This document shows positions 47,201-59,200 of a DNA stretch of 64,000 nt, piece by piece. This DNA is from Leptasterias polaris. Lineage: Eukaryota > Echinodermata > Asteroidea > Forcipulatida > Asteriidae. A program made the translations under genes and the position numbers. Below the pieces are notes generated by a model. It saw nothing but the letters and a program-made list of their open reading frames with translations, was not told the origin of the DNA and ran no database searches. How positions within the stretch are numbered: the first letter of the stretch is position 1; every line of letters starts with the position of its first letter. The stretch covers positions 1,116,001 through 1,180,000 of the forward strand of contig JAZGTN010000098.1 of NCBI GenBank assembly GCA_037783415.1, read 5' to 3'.

Positions 47201-50200
47201 AATGACAGATGAAACAGGGTGTCCAAAAGACACCCAGACACCCCTCTGGCTAACACTATGGTTCAAGTAGAAAGTAAAGTCAACTAGAAAGTCTCTTTGT
47301 TTAAAGTGTACCTTTGGTTTTTGTCAGCGCTCGATTGTTTTAATCCTTCATTAACCCTAACAAACCCTAACCCTACAATTTCAAACAGGGCAAAGTGTTT
47401 AATTTTGTTAGGTTAAGTACAGTGAAGTTAGGATTGGGTGTTTGATTCTGTGGGATTGTGTATCCTTGCTGACAAGTAATGGTGTTTGAATTTGATTGAG
47501 TGGGTATGGTGGATGTGTGAAATGTACATGTCTGGCATTGCTCTTTCCTCCATGGTCTAATGAGATAGTTGTTGGATTATGTTATGTTGGGTACTGTGTG
47601 ATTTCACTGATCAAATTTTGCACATGCCAAGTGTACACACTCCAACAAAATCAAACAAAAAAGGCCTGTTGGAGTTTGTTAGGTTGTGTATCGTCCCCCT
47701 AAGATTGGGTACAGTTCCCATCTCATGGTAGTATAAGCTGTTGGAATGTGTTGGGTTAGGGATGGATTCTAGTAAAAACGCTTTGGGAGTTAGGGTTAAT
47801 GTTGATAATACATGTACAATAAAACCAACCTGTGAAAATTTTATTTTAAAAGGTGGTCGTGTTTTTGAGATATCACCGAAAGTCCGGAGTGAATATGTCC
47901 ATGTACATGTAGGAAGAATAATCACTAATAGGAATACACAATCTGAGAAGCGTTTCTGACAGAAACGTTTCTCAGATTCAAGTATGGGGCATAAAAACTG
48001 ATATATTTTTACACAAACCACAAAACTTTGAAGTGAAATGTTTCTCGAAATGCTTTACTCTATCGAAAGCTGCTGTAGGCTTCTAACCAAAAGGTTTTTA
48101 TTGCCATTAATTTTAAGAGTGATTATCAAACGTATACCTTCCATTTAAGCTGCATGACTACTCAGGCCCTTGTGTTAACTTTTTCTCTACTGGGCTAGTC
48201 AGCTTTGAGTTTGAAGTCAGCTTTGAGTTTGAGTATTCTGACTGTCCTGCCAGGTGGTCAGACCATTATGTCTGCATCTATTGTAACAACTGGCCTGTCA
48301 GCTGGTGAGACAACATGCAAATATTTATTAATGCCTGCATCCATTCTGACTGGCTTTTGAGACTACATTATATTTGTGTTTTTTTGTTTCATTCATAATC
48401 AAAGCAAGTTGTTTTATAGGCAGATTCTTTGGATGTAATTGTCAAAGACCAGTTTCCTCACTGTGTTGTATCCCAACATGCATAAAATAACGAACTTGTA
48501 AGAATCAAAGTTGTGAGGAAATAATGAGAAGAAGAAAAAACCAACACCCTTGTTGCATAGAATTGTGTGCTTTCAGATTTTTCTGAGAAAGGCTTCAATC
48601 TCAGATTCAAATTTTAGGGTAAAAAATTACCTATTTCGCCAAAACTACATTACTTCAAAGGGGTAACTATGTTTGTATTTTTAACATCTCTCCAGTAAAC
48701 CTTACTAAGTCACTTTTATGGTCATTAATTTTTGGAGTAATTACCAAAGGTATACCCTCCCTCTAAGTCAGTTGCTTAACCCTCCTACTCTTGGCAACAT
48801 TTTCAAGTGAGTTGACCAACCATTTGAAACCATTCAACTGCCAAAGTTGTGTATGGTGGCACATCTGTGCACAGAACTAACTGTGTACTGTGTACATGCA
48901 TTCCCTCATGGTATCATATTGCAAGGCTGGCATAGCTTATCTATCATTCAAAACCACAGTGAATGGTATTGAATGGTCAGACAGCAAGAGGGTTAAAGAA
49001 CAAAATCCCAACACCTTGAAAATAGTTGTAGTGCAGTTCAAAGCACTTGGCTACCCAAGGATTAAGTCAGCTGAAGTCTGATCATTCACAGTTCTGGAGT
49101 AGTAAACCAAGCTACATGTAGTAGCATTGAGCCCTGCTTTGTCGGTCTCTCAGTATTAAAATTCTACCTTGAGATGATACAAATTTTGCTGTTCTCTATT
49201 TAAATTTTCTTTTGGCCCCCAGAGGTAATTCGTTTTTCATAAATTTCTTTCCAGATTGTCTGTTTAAGATTTGTCCCATGAATCGCTACACTGCCCAGAA
49301 GCAGTTTTGGAAGTCAGCCAAGCCAAACATCTCATCAGCTACTGATGCAGTCCTTCTCAAGAAGCTGCAGGTAAATACCCTGGATTGTACCTTTATTTTC
49401 ACAGGAAAAAGCAAGTCATTTTAAGAGAGTGAGCCATCTTAAAACTAAGTTATGAGACATATATCTATGGGTGTTGTGCATTGAAGCAGTCAGTATTTGA
49501 TGGAGTTGATCATGCAAAGCGCGTTATTAGTATGCTTTTACACTGCTGTGCACCTGTTGTTGTATGCAGATGTGCTCTTATTGTGTTTCAGGCAAGCATT
49601 AATAATTAGTGTTAACTGGCTTCTTGTTGCATCAATTGTATTTCTTTAGGATTGAGTAAACTTCACAACATAACCCTAACACTTAAGTCTTTACATTGGT
49701 TGTGGCACAGTATAAGACCAACAAGAATCAACTTAATAATTCTGCAGGTTTACAATGTTTGTTTTGTACTTTGCACTGTAGTTGAGGTCATTTGATAACA
49801 CCATTTTTCTGCATGAGAGGGTTAATACCGATCTGGGTTTTGAACTCGTGTAATTGATTCGCTACGTGTACTTCAGCTTGTTTCCTTGTTTTCCTTTATT
49901 TGTTTTGCCATTTGCTGTTTTTATCTCAGGGAAATTTATTTAATAACCTTGCCAAAAAACATAAACCTGCTGTATGCTTGTGAAATTAATTTTGAGGAAG
50001 TGTGAAAAAAAGAACCATCATAACAATAGTCTATTAAGAGAGAGAGGGAAAGTCACTTTAGATTTAAAGTCAGGAAAAACCAAAGATTCAAGCGTCTATT
50101 AAAACTGAGGTGACTGCATTTTTTGACAGTAACCACAGAGTAATAACAATCCACCGTGAAGGAACAGAAAAGTAATACCAAGTAACATTTGTATTAGATA

Positions 50201-53200
50201 GAGTTGGAGATGTTCATGTGATATTTACAATGTGACTGTAGTAAACACTTCAAGAGAGAATAGTAGTTTCAGTACAAAATGGTGAGCTGTATTTGAGTTC
50301 ATTTTATGCACTCAATGCTTAACCCATTTAGCCTGGTGATAGATAAGTACATATACCACCATTTGTGAATAGAAAGGTTAAAATAAATCTGAAAAGAAAT
50401 CAGGAGGAGAAGTGGGTTAGGCATATTACAAAGAGCTTGGTGGACACTACATGTAGTGTACACAAGAGGAGCTCTGTGTTAGGGTTCATGAAGTAATTAA
50501 CTGTAGTCATGGTGCGTACATACCTACATGTACGATATGGGTTTATTGAATTAAACGTAGTATACAGTGTATTGTACATACAGTATGTACTGTACATAAA
50601 GGTGAAGTTTCTAATAAAATAGCATAGAGCAGAAAATAGAGAGCCAAATGTGCTAGTGAAGCACCTTCACTAATTTTAGCCACTGCTTTCTGTATAGTCT
50701 ACCACATTTGAACAGAATCTCACATTTGGGTACTGCAATTTACAATGCAGTAGTATAGTATGGGCATGAACTGCATACTATAAAGTACAGTGGGTTTGAA
50801 GCAGTTTTTTGTTAAACCTTGTACAATGAAGCTCACATAAAGCCTTGTTCCTACTGTTAAATGGCAGCATTATTTTTCGTTATCATTTGTGCTGGAATTA
50901 TTAGATATGTGGGAATTTGATTCATTTATTTGAAGATTTGATCTTTACTAGGCGGATTATTTTATACAAGGTTCCTTCATAGACTACAATGACATTTCGG
51001 CTCATGTTGGGATGTTTGGGTTATCTCGTTTATTTTGTTTTGACAAGAGAATATTTTCCAAAGATGATTTTTACACTGCAACCTGGAAATACATGTCCTT
51101 TGCCCAGAACAGTAGAAAGCACTACAATGTTTTTCTTGACAACGCTTTGCCAATTCCTCCACTAGTTTTTGGAAATCAGTTGTTTTTACGACTGCGCTGT
51201 TGTGCTCCACAAGAATCTTGGTACATTTGAAATAATATAACCAATGAGGTTGCACCTTGGACTAAATTAGCACAAAATTTGGACCACAAAAACTGACAAT
51301 TTTGCAGTATGTGGTACATGTAGAAGGTGATGGTACGAACTCTGTTACACACGTGTATACCGTATCTGAGCCATCTTAGTACTGACAGGGAACTGTGACC
51401 CTGCAGCGCTGGCAACCAACTCCGTCAGGCAGCGCTAAGAATATATATATTTTTATGCCCCGCGGTGGCGAAGCCACCGAAGGGGCATACTGTTTCTGAC
51501 ATGTCCTTCTGTGTGTGGGTGTGTGAACATGTCCATGCATTTAAACCGAGGACTTGGAGAGGGTTTTAACAAAAGGGATCCGGGAAAAAGTCACACCGAG
51601 GACGTCCTCGATTCGATTTCGTGTACAAAACCAATGGGGACGTCGCCAAAAAAAACTGTCCAAACAATGGGAGAACAAAGAGAAGTCCTCGGTTGACACC
51701 ATAAACACGAGCTGGTGGGTGTGTGGGTGGGTAGGTATCCACATTCAAACCGTGGACCTACAATAGGTCCACGGTTGCTATCACAAAGGAAAGCATTGTG
51801 GTGCACGGTTGCTATCACAAAGAGTTGAACAAAGGAGGGTCCACGATTGCCGGTATTTACACATGTGTGTGTGTGGGTAAGTAGGTAACCACATTCAAAC
51901 CGGGGACCTATAACAAAAGAGGACAATAGGTCCACGGTTGCTATCACAAAGGAAAGCATTGTGGTCCACGGTTGCTATCACAAAGAGTTGAACAAAGGAT
52001 GGTCCACGATTGCAGGCTGTTACACACTTGTGTGTGTGCGTGCGTGTTTTGGTATTGTGATTTGTGCGTGCGTGTTTTGGTATTGTGATTTGTGCGTGCG
52101 TGCGTGCAAATTATAACTCAGAAGGACTCAAATGCCAACTCAAAACTTGTCATGTGGATTGGTCCTTGGATTCCCCCCCCCCCCCCCCCCCCCACCCCAC
52201 AGAGGTCTGTCGATGTTGGACTATAGGCAAAAAAATTGGTCATTATGGCTAAAACAAAGGAAATGTTGTCTGAGCAATATCTCGAGAAGTACTTGTCATA
52301 TCAACTCCAAACTTGGTTTGTGGATTGGTCTTTGTTTGTGGATTGGTCTTGGGATTCCCCCCCCCCCACCCCCAGAGGTCTGTCGATGTTGGACCCTTGG
52401 CAATAAAATTTGGTCATAATGGCTAAAACAAAAGAAATGTTGTCTGAGCAATACCTTGAGAAGTACTTGTCATATCAACTCAAAACTTGGCATGTGGATT
52501 GGTCCTGGGATCCCCATCCCACCCCCAGAGGTCCGTTGTTGTTGGACCCTCGGCAATATTTTTTGATCATTATGGCTAAAACAAAAGAAATGTTGTCTGA
52601 GCAATATCTCGAGAAGTACTTGTCATTTCAACTCCAAACTTGGTTGGTGGATTGGTCTTGGGATCCTCAAGAAGCATATTGCTTTGCACCCTAGGCCAAA
52701 TGTCAAGGTCATACGGCTAAAACAAAAGAAATGTTGCCTTCCTGAACATAACCTGGCAAGTCTTTCTGGGTTACACATACAAGTAGCCTATTGCTTTGCA
52801 CCTTAGGCCAAATGTCAAGGTCATACGGCTACAACAAAAGAAATTTTGCCTTCCTGAACATAACCTGGCAAGTCTTTCTGGGTTACACATACAAGTACAT
52901 TTGTAAGTCCATTGTATTTAACTACTGTGTAGGTCCTCTTGGGGGAGCCTCAGTCAGCATCAGGTGAATAGTTTGAATAATCAAATGGGATTAATTCATT
53001 CGCTTTTAATATTGTATAAATGCACTGGACCACCAAAATCCACTGGAACATCAAAATGGTCAAATGTCAAGAAACGGACTGGCTTGCGGGGCATTTGTGT
53101 TTACCAAAAAGTCGTGTTTGAAACACGACTTTTCTTGTTTTAATAGTGCAACCGCCTTTGACAAGGCTACATGTATTTTTTTAAGTTGATTTTACCATAG

Positions 53201-56200
53201 AAAAGCATATCACTACATGGTATTGTAGAGACTACTTACATGTAAATAAATGTGCTGTGTCAAACCCTACTGTGCTAGTGTACACATGTATGTTCATTTG
53301 ATGTATTAACTCTTATTTTAAGAGCACCTTTTCCTCATTTTTTAAAAAGGTAGATTTACAATTTGCATAATACACATGTAGGCCAGTCTAAGAAACCTTA
53401 ATTAATGTGGTCTGCATTAATGATGGCTCTCTTCATGTACACTGACAGTTCTGAACATTTCATTGATTTTGTCAGAGCATAGAGAAAGGACAGAGCAAGC
53501 ATTGACGTTGAGTGTCATTGAACTTGATAATCGCTGTAATCCAAGGTCATTTTTTACTTTGTGTCATCTGCATGGGATTATAATTTGATTAAGTGATTGG
53601 TTATCTTGAACATGTGCGATGTACATCAACTGTCCAGAGCATGTGTACAGATTTTAATTTTTTTTAATTTTATTTCACAGGTGAAACAATACAATTACAT
53701 TTCACAAATTTACATAAAATACATAAGGCAAGATACTTGAAAATACAGTATAAACAGCAGAGTACAAAATAGGCTTTTCCAAAGACAGGACAATGGCACA
53801 CAGGACAACTAAGTTACTACATGTATGTACATCTACATGTAGATTTCATTTGGATCAACATTCAAAAGTGGTACATTCCTTAGTATTCTACAAAGCTTAT
53901 AACTTTATTGTACTTTTTTGATTTACACAAAACTGAAAGCTATACTGCTTTAGATAGTAAACACAGCTTTAATTGTGTCACAAAGGCAATGGATGCAAAT
54001 GCCTCCATGCATCTGGTCACTGCCTTTGTGCCCCATGAAATATTCCAGTAAAAATGTCAAATTTCCTCATACTGACATAGGAAGACATTGTACACTAAAA
54101 TGTACTGAGAAATTCATTCCTTTTTCTGTACATGTACAAAAATGTTGCAGTCATGGGTGTATACATACAGTATGTGGACATCAGATGCCTGTAGTCAGAC
54201 AGTCTGTAATAAACCACTCGCGTTGAAAATATGCACTGCTAGGCCATAGTCTATTTTCATTCTTTATTCTAATACCTGATTTTGAAAATTGTTAGTGCAA
54301 TGTGTTCGTTTTTATTAGGTTTGAATGAGTTATTGAATTTTGATGTAATTTTGAATATTTATGTAAAAATGTTATTGTAATTTGCACCGTCACACATGCT
54401 TGGATAGAGAGGTCACTCTACAGATGTAATAAACGATTATTATCATCATTTAAATTTCCTTTCACAATTTGTATAACTCGTAAAGGTACGAAATTAGTTC
54501 ACGTCCATCCTGTAGTATCCAATTATTTCACCATACAGCCAACCTTTCAAAATGCCATTAAAAAACAACAATCAGATATTTTTTATAAGTGCACTGTACT
54601 ACTAGCATGTTTAGATCCTTTCACTAATGCTTGTTTTTCCCCCAATGAATCAGAGAAATATTTACAAATTAAATGATTAAATAAATAATTTTTAAACAGT
54701 ATGTTTAATTCCAACTTACAATTACAGGTTTTCTACAAGTTGTTTACGCTACAAGTACATAAAGAAATCAGTAAAGTTCTTCTTCAATTAATTCAAAAAT
54801 TGAGCTTGCATATATTTACTAAGAAAACACTTGCACATTGTATTACTTGATGTTTTAAAATGAATACTTCAACTTCCTGAAACAGGAAACCTTTACATTA
54901 TGGAATATTTTCCTAAATGTATACTAAACACCCATGTATAACATATGTACATGTTTCTGGGTCATATTGCAACAAGGTTTTAGCCAGGATTTGGTAAAAG
55001 GGTGTCCAAATCTGCTGGAAATTTTAAAACTGGGTGTCCAAATTGTTCACTTACAATACATTTACATGTAAATGACAGATGAAACAGGGTGTCCAAATTT
55101 AAAACAGGGTGTCCAAAAGACACCCAGACACCCCTCTGGCTAACACTATGTATTGCATTTGTTAGGGCCTAATTACACACAAGAAAAAAGAAAACAAAAT
55201 TAAGAAGAACTAGAGATTCAGTTTTTGTTAACTACAAAAACAAGGTGTTCGTGGTGAGTGATTGAATGAATAGGTATCGTCATTATACCTTATCAATCCA
55301 ATTCCTGGTTCAGGAGTTATGAATTTTTCAAAAATTAAACATTAACTTCCGGTTTGGACCAGAAGTTGAGGTCAAATAGGGTCACATGTTGATTAGTTTA
55401 TGAAGACCTTTCAGATGATGTATAGATTGAAAAAATCCAATGTGTGGTTCAGAAAATATGATATTTTGAAATATAAAGTTTCAACTTCCGGTTTGAACCG
55501 GAAGTCATGGTCAAATGAGGTCGCACATTATAGCATTGGTTAAGTTACAAAAGCTTAACTGATGATGTACAGAAAATAAACAACCAATGTCTGGTTCAGG
55601 AGTTCATATCTTTTCAAATATTAAACTTCATCTTCCTCTTTGAACCGGAAGTCAAGGTCAAATGGGGTCAATTTTTGTGCAGCGTTTGTTGAACTTTAAA
55701 TTACCTATCCGATGATGTGTAGATTGTAAAAATCAATTAAATGGTTCATGAGATATGATTTTTACAAATATTAAACTTTGAATTATTGTAATTCGATACC
55801 CGATGACGTCATCATGACGTCATTAGGTTTGTGTTGTCTTGATACTGAGGGTTTACTATCTGATGAGTTTCAATGTTCAATTCAATCCCAATCTTGAGTT
55901 ATTCTGTAGATAAGCCAAAAAATGACTTTATTAAGGAAAAACAACGAAGGTGAACTTCGACCCAGGGTAACGACCCGGAAGCTAAGGTCATACGATTTTG
56001 GCGTTAACTTTTCAAATGTTGCCCCAGTCTTGATCAATCAGATGCCCAACTATGAACATCATAGCTTTCATATTCATTGAGATACAGCGAAAAGCAAACG
56101 GTCACTTTTCAACTTTCAAAACCTTGTAATTCGACACCTGATGACGTCATCATGACGTCATGACAACTGTGTTGTCTTCATATTGAGGTTCAATTGTCTG

Positions 56201-59200
56201 ATGAGTTTCAAGGTTCAATTCAGTTTCAATGTTGAGTTATGCTGTGGAGAAGAGTTCGTACGGAAGAAGAAGATGGAGAAGAAAAGAAAAAAATCAGAAC
56301 AAAAACAAGAGGTGTTCGTGCGGAATTGCACGAAGACCTAAAAAGGAGCACATTGTTTTGTAGGGAGATGATAGTCTTAAAATAGTCACTAGTCATACAT
56401 GTACATCTTTTCTAAAATCTTTACATTGATTGAAGGATCCCCTAATTTCTCTATGGAAGCCCTCAGGCTTAGAGTGTCTTCATGAAGTTATTTGACTGGA
56501 TACACAATTCTTTTGTTTTTGTGGCACACACAGCATGCAGCCGAGATGGAGAAGAAACAGAATGAATCAGAGAATAAGAAGTTAGTGGGGAGCGTCATCA
56601 TCTACGGAAATGTCATTCAGGTAGGTTGTTATCTACTCCTTGCATTGGTTAGGACACTTTGTTTTGTACAATTCTGACTCTTATAGATTAGGGCCAGTAA
56701 CTGTACACATGCCTTCTGCCATAGATTACCACTAGATATTAAACTGTGTCACGTATTATTTTCATTTAAGATTAAACCCCTTAGAGAAGCCAAGGGGGAC
56801 ATGCCGAAAGACAAGTTTCTTACTTTTTAAAGTTACTTCTGTGGGTCAATTTCACAATTTTTTTTTTCATCTTCAATAAAGCCCCCGTATTTGAGATAGT
56901 ATAGTGATACTTGGGGTGAGTTCACTTGCAGTTCGCCAGGGACCATATAGTGATACTTGGGGTGAGTTCACTTGCAGTTCGCCAGGGACCATGGGAAAAA
57001 TGGGCTCAGACAAGCCCCATTTGAAGCGTGTAAAAACTAAACCCATTTTGTCATTTACTGTTTTTTGCAAATCAGCAGTGAACCAATGGGTTGATTACCA
57101 GAACATTTCAATCTTTGGTGTGTGTGTCCAGGGAATTTCTATTAATCTGTTCAGCTCATTAGAGAAAGAACCCTGTCCCCCAAACACAGTTACATGTGTA
57201 TTTATCTGTCACACAAAACGCCATCTGCTTACGCCCATGATTTTTGAACACATTTTTGAGTAAATGAACAATTTAAAAAATTTGTATCCTTTCGTTAGTG
57301 ATGGCTTGTATTGTATTTGTATTCAGTTCTTTGTCAAGGCCATTTTAATTTTCGCATTGAGGGTTAATACAGTTTTATCTATTTATCCATCTATCTAGCT
57401 GTCGGGGCCCGCAGTATACTTTTCACATGGTGTCCTAGAGGCTTAACGAGTGAAATTGTTAACATTTTAAAAGGAACAGATAAACTTCGGACAAAGATTT
57501 TAAAATCAAGTATCAATACTGTTATTACTCAATTATTGGCTGTATATTTGAGATTGGAAATCTTCTACACATAGGCCTACATGTTTAAAACCATGAAAAC
57601 CCTTATGCAGCATTATACATATATGTACTTCTTGCATTTGCGGAAAGGAGAAGCTGCAGGCTAGTGGATGTTGTTTGTTCAATTCATTCTCCAACTTTCA
57701 GATTATGTTTTAAATCCTGACACAGATCCAACAATGCACTCTGTACTACAAAATTCACTACAACTTAGTCAATATTACACTTCCACAGTGCTTTCAGCAT
57801 GCTACACATATCTCACAACGAATTGATCACCCACTCAAATACACCTCTTTAATCATCCCAACGATCAATGCATACAAGTTTGCTTTCTTCCCAAGAACTA
57901 TGTCAGTTTGGAACAGGCTACCACCATCTGCTGTTCTGCACATAGCCCCATCCATACAGGCCTTTTTAACAGCAGCCAGCCCTGCCATCAGAGTAATGCA
58001 GCCTCTGTATGGCAACACTGTTCTCTGAACAACAAATACTTTTCCTTATTTCTGCACCTGTAAATAGTGCACTTTTCTCTTTTCTTTGGCACCTTATCCA
58101 CCTGACTGTTGACGTCACTTTCCACAAACATACCAGTTTAGCCCAAATTGGGCTGCAAGGGGATTATTATAACAAGTAACACCATTTACTCTCATTTGTG
58201 GGGGAAAGAAACAAATAAACTCAACAAATGGACAATATACATTGTTTGTTCACAGTTACTACACATTAAGAGCAACAAATATCTGACAGTCAACAAGAGA
58301 CTTCCAGCTCTACTAGAGAAAAATGCAATGAGAGTGACTTTAGATTCATCTGGTAATGAAGGCTCCTGGTTCTACATTGTACCGTTCTATAAACTCAGAT
58401 CAGCTGGAGATAATGTAAGTCACTTTTAGTTATGGCACTGAATATTGCACTGCAAAGTACAACATAGCGACCAGGTCTGGAATGTCATCTTTGAGAGGGC
58501 AAGGCCATTTTCAATTTGCAAAGGGCACTTCCGTTGGAAAATCTAAAAGTTTATGTGAAATGTTTGAAGGGGCACGACGGCAAAGACCAGGGGCAACAGA
58601 GGCAATGGTCTCTTAGTAATTCTAGGCCTGAGAGACAGTGTTACATGTACCTTGTTTACAAGACTTACCTTGTGCATTCCAAGGCAATTCCTGGCAGGAC
58701 ATTGGGGAAGGTTTATGTTTATTATTGTATTACTGCATCAAGGCAAGAATTTATACAAATATCAACTGGACAGCCTTTCTTCATACCAAAAGTGTACACA
58801 TAAATTTGCACTCTGCAGCAGACCTGATACTTCACAAAGGTAATGGAGGTAATTGCCTCTGTTGCCCCTAGTTATTGCCTTGGTGCCCCTTGAAATGTTA
58901 GCAATAGAAGTTAGCAATGTTCTCAAGGAGAGAATACCTCGGTGCCCTTGCCCTTTCAAACATCAGGCCTGCTGAAGTTTCCATGAATTTTAAATGATAT
59001 TTTCTTCAATTGAGCTGTGTACAACTGTGCCTTGAGGAAGTCTAAACTTACTGACTATTTTGTAAACATATGATGTCACAGGTTACATGGTCCATACCTG
59101 TCCATAGTGACCTGCAGGTACATGTACAGTTGGTTACATTGAGGATTTTGACATGGCAGATGAACAGTCAAAGACACTTGTTTGAGTTTATTTAAAGGTC

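Larger units (their letters stand above)
45270..49254 (+). other. ITPR intron 2 (4 kb)
   Basis: Holds a solo end of the GGGCC family (about 45850-45885), a SINE (46140-46330), a small transposon with an 11-bp duplication (47103-47257), a TTAA-flanked element (47355-47795), a near-palindrome (47939-47977) and diverged dispersed repeats at 47990-48160 and 48590-48780. No exon. Confidence 0.65.
49371..56533 (+). other. ITPR intron 3 (7.2 kb)
   Basis: Holds two large repeats with Helitron-like features (51450-53130, 55200-56338), the second copy of the small GTGTCC element (54972-55150) and AT-rich spacer. No exon was recognised. Confidence 0.65.

Noticed and set aside
47351..47380. Interstitial telomere repeat (CCCTAA)n
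   Set aside because: Only two or three units are present and they are bounded by TTAA as at 15775. A transposon end is the simpler reading, though telomeric origin is kept as an alternative in the findings.
52064..52694. Overlapping proline-rich frames
   Set aside because: Poly-C tracts and internal repeats of the large mobile element give Pro runs; no conserved protein.
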